The notes beneath the pieces were generated by a model. That model saw only the letters and a program-made list of their open reading frames with translations. It searched no databases and had not been told where the DNA came from. From positions 26,326-90,325 of the forward strand of contig JAQYAV010000052.1 of the NCBI GenBank assembly GCA_029338675.1: a stretch of 64,000 nucleotides of DNA, written 5' to 3'. Within the stretch, counting starts at the first letter, position 1. Every line of letters starts with the position of its first letter. The translations under genes and the position numbers were made by a program. The DNA comes from Lachnospiraceae bacterium. Lineage in GTDB: Bacteria > Bacillota > Clostridia > Lachnospirales > Lachnospiraceae. Below are positions 50,693 through 59,975 of this stretch, one piece after another.

Positions 50693-52126
50693 ATGATTAA
50701 TATTATTTGTGAAGTATCAAAATATATAATTCTATTATTTATGGTGCTTTACACAGTAAAGTGTTTTTCAATTTTAGCAACAAAAGATGAAAAAAAGAAA
50801 AAACATAATCTTAATGTACAGATATTTTATGTATTTATGATTCATTTTTTCTGCTATTTGACGCTGTATTTAAGAATGCAGGATAAAAAGGTTTTGATAT
50901 TATATGGTTTGCAAATTTTTGTAGCTATATTTTATATAGTTGTATTCCATTCAGTGTATAAGGATTCATCTAGATTGTTAACAAATAATACTGCGTTTAT
51001 ATTGTTAATAGGCTATACTATTTTGACAAGACTAGATATGGATAAAGCAATAAGACAGTTTACCTTTGCAACAATTGGATTATTTGTTTCTTCGTTTATT
51101 CCTGCCATTATGATTAAGTGGAAGGATATGAAGAATAAAGGAACCTTATATGGAATATCAGGTATTATATTACTCACAACAGTATTTATTCCAGGCTTAG
51201 GTTATTCCAGCTATGGTTCAAGAAACTGGATTCGTATTGGTGGATTATCATTGCAACCGATGGAATTTGTCAAAATATTGTTTGTATTTTTTGTTGCATG
51301 TATGCTTGTAAAAGCTAGTACATTTAAAGAGTTATTTGTGAATGCAATTATTTCAGCAGGTTTTATGCTTGTGTTGGTTTTAGAAAAAGACTTAGGTGCA
51401 GCTGTAATATTTTATATAACATATGTATTTATGGTTTATCTTGCAACATCTAGAATTATATTTTTGATTGGTGGAGTATCATTAGGCGCAGGAGCAGTAT
51501 TTGCAGGGTATGTTTTATTTAAGGATAGTTTATTTGCACATGTTATGGTTCGAGTAGAAGCATGGTTGGATCCTTTTGCTAATATTGATGGTGGAGGATA
51601 TCAGGTAGCGCAATCATTATTTGCACTTGGTACAGGCGGCTATACTGGTTCGGGATTATATATGGGCAGTGCAGATACAATTCCTGTAAGTGAAAGTGAT
51701 TTTATTTTTTCAGCAATATGTGAAGAATTAGGCGTTGTATTTGGAATGGCATTAATTCTAGTAATATTAAGTATTTTTATATCATTTACTAATGTCGCAA
51801 TGAAATGCAGAATTCCATTTTATAAATATTCAGCATTTGGATTTGCTTCTATATATATTGTTCAGTCATTGCTTAATTTAGGAGGCGTTACAAAATTTAT
51901 TCCTTCAACTGGTGTAACATTACCATTAATTAGTTATGGTCTTAGTTCGGTTCTAAGTACATTAATTATTTTTGCTGTAGTTCAAGGAATATATGTAATA
52001 AGTCATAAAGAGGCGGAGAAGTATGAAAAAGAAAGACAAAAAATTAGAAAACAACAAGAAAAATCAACAATTGAATATATCGTCCCAAGAACAGGAGTTA
52101 ATCGACAAAGAGCACGAGAGAGCTAA
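50693..52126 (+). CDS. FtsW/RodA/SpoVE family SEDS protein
   Basis: SRNWIRIGGLSLQPMEFVKI, EKDLGAAVIFY, FIPSTGVTLPLISYGLSSVLSTL. Confidence 0.94.
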   Translation: MINIICEVSKYIILLFMVLYTVKCFSILATKDEKKKKHNLNVQIFYVFMIHFFCYLTLYLRMQDKKVLILYGLQIFVAIFYIVVFHSVYKDSSRLLTNNTAFILLIGYTILTRLDMDKAIRQFTFATIGLFVSSFIPAIMIKWKDMKNKGTLYGISGIILLTTVFIPGLGYSSYGSRNWIRIGGLSLQPMEFVKILFVFFVACMLVKASTFKELFVNAIISAGFMLVLVLEKDLGAAVIFYITYVFMVYLATSRIIFLIGGVSLGAGAVFAGYVLFKDSLFAHVMVRVEAWLDPFANIDGGGYQVAQSLFALGTGGYTGSGLYMGSADTIPVSESDFIFSAICEELGVVFGMALILVILSIFISFTNVAMKCRIPFYKYSAFGFASIYIVQSLLNLGGVTKFIPSTGVTLPLISYGLSSVLSTLIIFAVVQGIYVISHKEAEKYEKERQKIRKQQEKSTIEYIVPRTGVNRQRARES

Positions 52127-53540
52127 GAAGAACGAAATAAAAAATAAACCAATCGTTTTAACGACTTATGTAGTTGTATTTCTGTTTGTTGGCTTAATAG
52201 GATATATTGCGTATTTTATGCAGTTTAAATCAGAATCAATAATTGCTAATTCTAGAAATATCAGGCAGGATTCTTTTGCTGATAAAATCGAAAGAGGCGA
52301 TATTATTACAAGTGATGGAGTTGTTATTGCTACAAGCGAGACTGATGAAGAGGGAAATACATATAGATCATATCCATATAGTAATATGTTTGCTCATGTT
52401 GTCGGGTACGAAAAGTATGGAAAGTCTGGTATTGAGCTTCAGGGAAATTTTTATATGCTTAGAACACATGTTAATATTGTAGAACGTGTGTATAGAGAAA
52501 TAAAAGAAGAAAAAAATCGTGGTGATAACGTAGTTACTACACTTGATTATAATTTGCAAGAAACTGCATATAACGCTTTAGGTAGCTGTAATGGTGCAGT
52601 TGTTGTGCTAGAACCTGATACTGGAAAGATACTTGCCATGGTTTCAAAGCCAGATTTTGATCCTAACAATATAGATGGGGTTTGGGAGTATTTGCAGTCT
52701 GAAGAGGGACAAAATAGCTCAGTGTTACTTAATAGAGCAACTCAGGGAATGTATGCACCTGGTTCTACATTTAAGATTGTAACACTTCTTGAATATATGA
52801 GAGAGAAGAGTAATTATTCTAATTATAATTTTGATTGCTACGGAAGTGATGTATTTTCAGGGGTAAGCATTCATTGTAGTGACGAAAGAAATCATGGACA
52901 GGAAAATTTGGCTGATTCTTTAGCTTATTCTTGTAATGTTTCATTTGCCAATATTGGAACAAAGCTTAGCTATGATTCATATAAGAATACCGCTGAGGAT
53001 TTACTATTTAATAAAGAATTACCTTTTGATGGTGTATATTCAAAATCACAATTTTTTATAAACGCAAAAAGTAAGGCAGATGAGATCCCTCAAACAGCAA
53101 TTGGACAGGGAGATACAAAAATAACTCCACTTCATAATGCGATGATAATGTCAGCTATTGCTAATGGTGGATATTTAATGAAGCCTTATTTGTTGGATAG
53201 AATTGAAAATGATGATGGAGCACATATAAAAACATTTTCTCCAAAGGGCTATGGTAATATTATTACTAATACTGAATCTTTGGCGTTAACAGAGTATATG
53301 AAAGGTGTGTGTTCGTATGGTACGGCATCAGGTTATTTTGGAGACACATCTTATAGTGTTGCAGGAAAAACTGGAACAGCAGAATATGATGATGATGGAA
53401 ATTGCAATTCTTGGTTTGTAGGATTTTCTAATCCTGATAATCCGGATATTGTTGTAAGTGTAATAGTTGAAGACAGTAATATCAATGGAGTTACAGGTAC
53501 AAGTATTGCAAGACAAATTTTTGATGCATATTACAATTAG
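52023..53540 (+). CDS. penicillin-binding protein (class B-like transpeptidase)
   Basis: N-terminal TM, APGSTFKIVTLLEYM (SxxK), SYSCNVSFANIG (SxN), AGKTGTAEY (KTG); SD ggcggagaag before ATG 52023. Confidence 0.94.
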   Translation: MKKKDKKLENNKKNQQLNISSQEQELIDKEHERAKKNEIKNKPIVLTTYVVVFLFVGLIGYIAYFMQFKSESIIANSRNIRQDSFADKIERGDIITSDGVVIATSETDEEGNTYRSYPYSNMFAHVVGYEKYGKSGIELQGNFYMLRTHVNIVERVYREIKEEKNRGDNVVTTLDYNLQETAYNALGSCNGAVVVLEPDTGKILAMVSKPDFDPNNIDGVWEYLQSEEGQNSSVLLNRATQGMYAPGSTFKIVTLLEYMREKSNYSNYNFDCYGSDVFSGVSIHCSDERNHGQENLADSLAYSCNVSFANIGTKLSYDSYKNTAEDLLFNKELPFDGVYSKSQFFINAKSKADEIPQTAIGQGDTKITPLHNAMIMSAIANGGYLMKPYLLDRIENDDGAHIKTFSPKGYGNIITNTESLALTEYMKGVCSYGTASGYFGDTSYSVAGKTGTAEYDDDGNCNSWFVGFSNPDNPDIVVSVIVEDSNINGVTGTSIARQIFDAYYN

Positions 53541-53648
53541 TGCTTTGTTTGTTATGTAGGCTTGTATTGTCTTGATATATATTCGTTTTTTTGATATAAT
53601 GACTTTAAATGACACACCAATCTTAAATGATTAGCAGGAGGAATTGCA

Positions 53649-54101
53649 ATGATAAAAGCAACAAGCTGTGGAGGTGTGGTAATCTTTAGAGGAAAAGTGT
53701 TGTTACTTTACAAAAACTATAAGAACAAATATGAAGGTTGGGTTTTACCCAAAGGTACTGTTGAGAAGGATGAGCAATACAATGAAACTGCTTTACGAGA
53801 AGTTAAAGAAGAAACAGGGGTAAGTGCTCACATTATTAAGTACGTAGGAAAGAGTAATTACTCATTTAATGCGTCATACGATATTATTAATAAAGATGTG
53901 CATTGGTATCTTATGATGGCAGACAGTTATTATAGCAAACCTCAGAGAGAGGAATATTTCTTAGACTCAGGTTACTACAAGTTCCATGAGGCATACCACC
54001 TTCTTAAGTTTCCTAACGAGAAACAAATATTAGATCAAGCGTATGATGAGTATTTAACGCTTAAACATAATAATTTGTGGGGAAGCAAAAAATATTTTTA
54101 A
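53649..54101 (+). CDS. NUDIX hydrolase
   Basis: GWVLPKGTVEKDEQYNETALREVKEETGV (Nudix box). Confidence 0.95.
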   Translation: MIKATSCGGVVIFRGKVLLLYKNYKNKYEGWVLPKGTVEKDEQYNETALREVKEETGVSAHIIKYVGKSNYSFNASYDIINKDVHWYLMMADSYYSKPQREEYFLDSGYYKFHEAYHLLKFPNEKQILDQAYDEYLTLKHNNLWGSKKYF

Positions 54102-54107
54102 CTAATA

Positions 54108-54129
54108 AAACCCGATTATTCGGGTTTTG
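54108..54129 (+). terminator. rho-independent terminator
   Basis: aaaacccga-ttat-tcgggtttt. Confidence 0.8.
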
Positions 54130-54166
54130 TTTAATTATAGGTTTATTGTTTAGGATGGAGTTATAT

Positions 54167-55081
54167 ATGGCTAAAAATAAAAAAAATAAAATTTATAAAA
54201 TTATATATAATGTATTAATTATATTTTTTACTTTGGTATTTATTGGTTGTTCAATATATCTGATAAGTTACTTTTATGCTAGCAAAAAAAGTGAGAATAA
54301 GGTTGAGGATTTAAGAAAATTAATGTCCAATGACAAGACAACAGAAGTAAAAGTTGCCTCGACAGAAGAAGCGCAAGATGATGAAATGAACTATGTTGTT
54401 GTTAATGGTCAGAAGGTTCAAAGAAAATTTGAGCGTGTTTACCGAAGAAACAATGATTTTGTTGGTTGGCTTAAGATAGAAGGAACTGTTATTGATTACC
54501 CGGTAATGCAAACTCCAGATAATGAGGAGTTTTACATTGATAAAGATTTTGATAAAAAACATAGTTCTGCTGGTACGTTGTTTATAGACGCATATTCTAA
54601 CCTGGAAGAACATAATGATAATGTAATTGTTTATGGACATAATATGAAAACAGGAAAGATGTTTCATGAACTATTAGAATATGAAAATGAAGATTTCTAT
54701 AAGAAGCATAAGTATATTCAGTTTAATACAATTTTTGAGGATGCAACTTATGAGGTAATCGCAGCATTTAGAACAAAAATTTATCCAAAGGATTACGATG
54801 GATTTAAATATTATAAGTTCTATGTAGCTAATACAGAGTTGGAATTTGATAACTATGTTAATTGTTGTAAATCCCTTACTTCTTATCCAATTGAACCAAA
54901 TGCAAAGTATGGAGATGACTTAATTACATTATCTACATGTGCTTATCATGATGATAATGGTAGATTTGTTGTTGTTGCCAAAAAACTAACAGATGAGGCA
55001 GAAATACAAAACGATGAATCATCAGAAAATGAATCTGATGATAATTCAAACAAAGATAAGACTATTAGTAAAACAAAGTAA
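54167..55081 (+). CDS. class B sortase
   Basis: N-terminal TM, VIVYGHNMKTGKMF, LITLSTCAYHDDNGRFVVVA (TLSTC active site); start ATG 54167 with SD gatggag. Confidence 0.93.
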   Translation: MAKNKKNKIYKIIYNVLIIFFTLVFIGCSIYLISYFYASKKSENKVEDLRKLMSNDKTTEVKVASTEEAQDDEMNYVVVNGQKVQRKFERVYRRNNDFVGWLKIEGTVIDYPVMQTPDNEEFYIDKDFDKKHSSAGTLFIDAYSNLEEHNDNVIVYGHNMKTGKMFHELLEYENEDFYKKHKYIQFNTIFEDATYEVIAAFRTKIYPKDYDGFKYYKFYVANTELEFDNYVNCCKSLTSYPIEPNAKYGDDLITLSTCAYHDDNGRFVVVAKKLTDEAEIQNDESSENESDDNSNKDKTISKTK

Positions 55082-55100
55082 TATATGATTGGAGATTATT

Positions 55101-55844
55101 ATGCATCGATTTTATGTTGATAAAGAATGTTTATCAAATTTAAGCACACATGTATATATACAAGGTGAAGATGTTAATCATATTCGTAATGTGCTTAGAT
55201 TAAAACCAGGTGAACAAATTACGGTAAATAATTGTGATGGTACAGACTTTATATGTACAATTGATGATATATCAAAGGAACAGGTATCAGCTAGAATTGA
55301 TGATATTATTACAAACTGTGTTGAATTACCAGTGAAGATTACATTATTTCAGGGAATGCCTAAACAAGACAAGCTTGAATTGATAATTCAAAAAGCTGTT
55401 GAGCTTGGAGTAAATGAAATTGTTCCTGTTATAACAAAGAGAAGTGTTGTTAAAATTGATGAGAAGAAAGCTGATAAAAAGCTTGATAGATATAACATGA
55501 TTGCTTTATCGGCTGCTAAACAATCTGGCAGAGGAATAGTTCCGAAGGTTAAAGATTTCATGAGCTTTAAGGAAGCAATAGAATATGCGAAAGGTCTTTG
55601 TATGAATATTATTCCTTATGAACAAGCTAAAGGAATTGAATATTCAAGAGAGGTTGTTGGTAAGATAAAAGATTATAATAGCTTGGGGATTTTTATTGGA
55701 CCAGAGGGCGGATTTGCAGAAGAAGAAGTTGAATTAGCAAAATCAATAGGGGCTGAGTGTATTACACTTGGTAGGCGAATACTTAGAACGGAAACTGCTG
55801 GTTTAGCAACACTCTCAATAATAATGTTTGAGATAGATAGTTAG
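55101..55844 (+). CDS. rsmE: 16S rRNA (uracil(1498)-N(3))-methyltransferase
   Basis: HIRNVLRLKPGEQI, KAVELGVNEIVPVITKRSV, IGPEGGFAEEEVELAKSIGAECITLGRRILRTETAGLATLSII. Confidence 0.95.
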   Translation: MHRFYVDKECLSNLSTHVYIQGEDVNHIRNVLRLKPGEQITVNNCDGTDFICTIDDISKEQVSARIDDIITNCVELPVKITLFQGMPKQDKLELIIQKAVELGVNEIVPVITKRSVVKIDEKKADKKLDRYNMIALSAAKQSGRGIVPKVKDFMSFKEAIEYAKGLCMNIIPYEQAKGIEYSREVVGKIKDYNSLGIFIGPEGGFAEEEVELAKSIGAECITLGRRILRTETAGLATLSIIMFEIDS

Positions 55845-55859
55845 AAAGGTAATATACAA

Positions 55860-57005
55860 ATGGAAGCATATTTTGATAATGCGGCGACAACTGCTGTATA
55901 TCCACAGGTTAAAGATTTGGTTGTAAAATTAATGGAGGAGGATTATGGAAATCCATCTTCTTTACATATGAAAGGTGTAGATGCTGAAAATTATATTAAG
56001 AAAGCAAAAAATCAAATTGCTAAAGTTCTTAAGTGTCAAGAAAAAGAAATTGTTTTTACTTCAGGTGGTACTGAATCTAATAATATGGCAATTATTGGTT
56101 CGGCATTGGCACATAGAAGAAAAGGAAAGCATATTATTACTTCTACAATTGAACATGCTTCTGTATTAGCGACAATGGAATTCTTAGAAAAGGAAGGCTA
56201 TGAGATAAGCTATGTTAATGTTGACGAAGAAGGAAAAGTCAATTTGAACGAATTAAAAAGCCTACTTAGAGAAGATACTATATTAGTATCTATTATGTAT
56301 GTTAATAATGAGATTGGATCAATTCAACCTATAAAAGAGATTTCGGATATAATAAAATCATATAATGAATCAATTATTTTTCATGTGGATGCAATTCAGG
56401 CTTTTGGAAAGCTTTCTTTTTCACCAAAAAAGCTTGGTGTTGATTTGATGAGTGTTAGCGGTCATAAAATACATGGACCAAAGGGCTCAGGTTTTTTGTT
56501 TATTAAAGAAAAAACATTAATTCGTCCTATAATCTACGGAGGAGGACAACAACAGGCTATGCGTTCTGGAACTGAGAATGTTCCTGCAATTGCAGGACTT
56601 GGTTTGGCAACAGAGCTGATATATGACAAGCATGATGAAAGAGTTTCTTACATTACATACTTAAGAGATTCTTTTGTATCAAAGGTTTTGGAGTTTGATA
56701 ATGTATTCAGCAATACTAAAGCTGCACCTCATATTGCTAGTATTAGTTTTGTTGGTATCAGAAGTGAGGTTATGCTACATGCACTTGAAGATAGAGGTAT
56801 ATATGTATCTTCTGGATCCGCATGTTCATCAAATAAACCGCATATAAGTGGAGTATTAACTTCTATTGGACTTGATAAGGATAGACTTGAATCAACTTTA
56901 AGATTTAGCTTTTGTGAAAGTAATACTATGGAACAGGTTGAATATGCAATTTCAGTTATAGGCGAGCTATTGCCTATGCTCAGAAGATATACAAGAAAAA
57001 AATAG
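55860..57005 (+). CDS. cysteine desulfurase family protein (NifS/IscS-like)
   Basis: AYFDNAATTAVYPQV, VFTSGGTESNNMAI, SVSGHKIHGPKGSGFLF, SSGSACSS. Confidence 0.95.
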   Translation: MEAYFDNAATTAVYPQVKDLVVKLMEEDYGNPSSLHMKGVDAENYIKKAKNQIAKVLKCQEKEIVFTSGGTESNNMAIIGSALAHRRKGKHIITSTIEHASVLATMEFLEKEGYEISYVNVDEEGKVNLNELKSLLREDTILVSIMYVNNEIGSIQPIKEISDIIKSYNESIIFHVDAIQAFGKLSFSPKKLGVDLMSVSGHKIHGPKGSGFLFIKEKTLIRPIIYGGGQQQAMRSGTENVPAIAGLGLATELIYDKHDERVSYITYLRDSFVSKVLEFDNVFSNTKAAPHIASISFVGIRSEVMLHALEDRGIYVSSGSACSSNKPHISGVLTSIGLDKDRLESTLRFSFCESNTMEQVEYAISVIGELLPMLRRYTRKK

Positions 57006-57029
57006 TTAGTGTTAAGAAAAGAGGTATAT

Positions 57030-58211
57030 ATGGATTACAAAATGTTTTTGATTAAATATGCTGAAATAGGCACAAAGGGTAAAAATAGATACTATTTTGA
57101 AGAAACAATGTGTAAAAGAATGCGTGCAAAGTTGAAATCGTTAGGAGATTTTGAGGTTAGAAGAGAGTATGGACGTATTTTTGTTGAAGCATTTTCAGAT
57201 TACGATTTTGATGATGTAGTTGAAGCTCTTAGTACGATTTTTGGAATAGTAGGAATTTGCCCTGTTAAGGTAGTTTCGGATACTTCTTACGAAAGTATTT
57301 CTAAGGCAGTAGTTGAATATATTGATGAAACATACAAAGATAAAGACTTTACATTCAAAGTAAATGCACGTAGAAACGATAAAAGCTATCCAAAGTCTTC
57401 TATGGAACTTAATTGTGATTTAGGAGCAGATTTACTTAGTGCATTTCCAGAGATGAAGGTAGATGTTCATAATCCAGATGTGTTAATTAATGCTGAAATT
57501 AGAAACGTGTTTTATGTATATTCAAAAACTATTCCAGGTCCAGGAGGACTTCCTGTTGGAACTAACGGTAAGGGAATGGCACTTCTTTCAGGGGGTATTG
57601 ATAGTCCTGTAGCTGCTTACATGATTGCAAAACGTGGAGTAGAAATTGAGGCGGTATATTTCCATGCACCACCATATACAAGTGAAAGAGCTAAGCAAAA
57701 GGTTATTGATTTAGGAAAACTTGTTTCAAAATATGCAGGTCAGATTAAACTCCATATTGTTAATTTTACAGATGTTCAGCTTGCAATATATGATAATTGT
57801 CCACATGATGAATTAACAATTATTATGAAGCGTGTTATGTACAAGATGGCTCAAGAAATTGCTCTTAAAGAGGAATGCCAATGTATTATTACAGGAGAAA
57901 GCATTGGACAGGTTTCAAGTCAAACATCACAAAGCTTAATGGTTATTGATCAAGCGGCAGATAAATTACCTGTATTTAGACCATGTATTGGTATGGATAA
58001 GCAGGAAATTATTGATATTTCAGAAAAGATAAATACTTATGAAACATCAATACTTCCATATGAAGATTGCTGTACAACATTTGTTGCAAAGCATCCAGTT
58101 ACAAGACCTAAGCTTGAGGTTATTGAGAAGTCTGAAGAAAACTTAAAAGGCAAGATAGAAGAGCTTTATAAGATAGCAATGGAAACAATTGAGGTGGTAT
58201 ATTGTCGTTAG
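57030..58211 (+). CDS. thiI: tRNA 4-thiouridine synthetase ThiI
   Basis: FLIKYAEIGTKGKNRYYFE, THUMP region, MALLSGGIDSPVAAYMIAKRGVEIEAVYFHAPPYT; ATG 57030 with SD aagaggt. Confidence 0.96.
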   Translation: MDYKMFLIKYAEIGTKGKNRYYFEETMCKRMRAKLKSLGDFEVRREYGRIFVEAFSDYDFDDVVEALSTIFGIVGICPVKVVSDTSYESISKAVVEYIDETYKDKDFTFKVNARRNDKSYPKSSMELNCDLGADLLSAFPEMKVDVHNPDVLINAEIRNVFYVYSKTIPGPGGLPVGTNGKGMALLSGGIDSPVAAYMIAKRGVEIEAVYFHAPPYTSERAKQKVIDLGKLVSKYAGQIKLHIVNFTDVQLAIYDNCPHDELTIIMKRVMYKMAQEIALKEECQCIITGESIGQVSSQTSQSLMVIDQAADKLPVFRPCIGMDKQEIIDISEKINTYETSILPYEDCCTTFVAKHPVTRPKLEVIEKSEENLKGKIEELYKIAMETIEVVYCR

Positions 58212-58591
58212 TATTGTATAATGCCAGTAAAATTAAATCTTACGAAAATTTAAAAGCAATGTTTAAAAGCATTGGAGAGAACATTGAGCTTGCTGATAAG
58301 CTTTGGCAAGAAATGTTAATTGATCAAGAGCTATTAGAGGAGTTTAATTATTTTGTAGTAAATGGAACCTTGAAGGGTACTGCAAAGTGTGGAGAATTAA
58401 CGTTACTTGATATATATTTTAGCCAAATGAATAAATATAATATTTATCATGATATGGGCAAAAATACTGATGTGTGTAACAAAAATAGAATGATACTTAA
58501 TTCGTTTTTTGAAATGATTTCTATGAGAAAACAACCTGATTATATGGTTGATTTTGAAAGAAAAGAAGATAGTGGTTTGGATAAAATGTAA
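58202..58591 (+). CDS. hypothetical protein translationally coupled to thiI
   Basis: 129 aa ORF, TTG start overlapping thiI by 10 nt with SD gaggtgg. Confidence 0.65.
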   Translation: MSLVLYNASKIKSYENLKAMFKSIGENIELADKLWQEMLIDQELLEEFNYFVVNGTLKGTAKCGELTLLDIYFSQMNKYNIYHDMGKNTDVCNKNRMILNSFFEMISMRKQPDYMVDFERKEDSGLDKM

Positions 58592-58596
58592 TAAAA

Positions 58597-58636
58597 AAAG
58601 TTGTGTAATAAATTACTATTACACAACTTTATTTTT
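58597..58636. terminator. terminator between convergent genes
   Basis: aaagttgtgtaat ... attacacaactttattttt. Confidence 0.8.
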
Positions 58637-59698
58637 GCCTTGCTTTTTTCCGATATATAGTCTTTGGTCAGCAAGCTTGAATAAGTCATTATAATCTGAA
58701 GTTTCACTTACTGAAGATACACCGAGAGTTAGTGTAACTTTGATTGAGACAGAATCTAATTCAATATTTAGATTACTAACTGATAAGCGAATTCTTTCGG
58801 CGATTTTTCTTGAGGTTTCTAAATCCATATTATTTACTATGATAAGAAATTCTTCTCCTCCCCATCGGCAAAGAAAATCATTATCTCTAATTTGTTGACT
58901 TAAGCATTTTGAAACTTCGACTAAAACTCTATCCCCCATATCGTGACCATGAGTATCGTTACAATTTTTGAAATCATCAATATCACAAAGAATAATCGAA
59001 AATATTTTTTCACCGTTTTCGTATTGTTTGTATAATTCTCTAATGTGACTTGTCATTGTTCTTCGGTTATATAGATTAGTGAGTGTATCCTTGCTAGCTA
59101 GATTATCTAAAACATTGTTTTGTTTTATTAACTTATTGTATATTTTTTCATTTTCATAAATAAACAATAAAGAAGAAATGCTTATAACAACAAATACGAA
59201 GAAAATATTCAATATATATATAGCAGGAGTAATATATTCTAAATCCTTTGATTGAAAAACAGGATTAGTTGCTTCAGAAATGACATAACATAATACATAA
59301 AATATAAAACTAATAAATGTCATTATGCATGCCTTAACAACAGGATGTTTAACCTTAAATGAATAAAGTAAATTGTATGCAATAGGACAAATAACAATAA
59401 AGTACATAGAAAAACCAAAATCATTTCCAATTAGTATTATGGTCGCAAAAGAGTGTAGCACTATTTCGTAGAATGATATGTAAAATACTGTTTTTGGATG
59501 CTTTTCAATCATAAAAAAAGTAACAATATAAGTAAATATACTAGCAACATTAAATATAGCAAGGGGCTCAACGTGGTATACTGCTGCAAATATTAAAACA
59601 AATAAGTGAATGAATATACACGAAAAGGGGACAGCTAATAGTTTGAATTTTTTATATTGTTTTGAATTAAGAAATAAATTGATTTTTTTATCAAGCAT
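58619..59698 (-). CDS. membrane-bound GGDEF diguanylate cyclase
   Basis: Multi-TM N-terminus; LTNLYNRRTM, RWGGEEFLIIV; SD GAGGAA before ATG 59698. Confidence 0.93.
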   Translation of the reverse strand: MLDKKINLFLNSKQYKKFKLLAVPFSCIFIHLFVLIFAAVYHVEPLAIFNVASIFTYIVTFFMIEKHPKTVFYISFYEIVLHSFATIILIGNDFGFSMYFIVICPIAYNLLYSFKVKHPVVKACIMTFISFIFYVLCYVISEATNPVFQSKDLEYITPAIYILNIFFVFVVISISSLLFIYENEKIYNKLIKQNNVLDNLASKDTLTNLYNRRTMTSHIRELYKQYENGEKIFSIILCDIDDFKNCNDTHGHDMGDRVLVEVSKCLSQQIRDNDFLCRWGGEEFLIIVNNMDLETSRKIAERIRLSVSNLNIELDSVSIKVTLTLGVSSVSETSDYNDLFKLADQRLYIGKKQGKNKVV

Positions 59699-59943
59699 AG
59701 TATTCCTCACAAACATAAAATTTTTCACAAAAGCATATTTAATAAGAATTAATAATTGAATATATCTGTTGTAATTTATTATATATTAGATATATTATTA
59801 TACAATTATAAATTATATCTATTATATTATCATCAAGAAATTTTATTTTTTATATAAAAAAAGATTCGATTTTTTGTATAATTTTTCTTTTTAGCAATTT
59901 ATGTGTTGTTTAATGCAAAAAAATACTATATTATATACTAATA

Positions 59944-59953
59944 AAAACGTTTT
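59944..59953. promoter_or_regulatory. possible LacI-family-like palindromic operator core AAAACGTTTT upstream of GH43
   Basis: Exact 10-bp palindrome with CG centre, ~23 bp upstream of GH43 ATG. Confidence 0.3.
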
Positions 59954-59975
59954 ATTAAATTTTTTGGAGGTAAAT

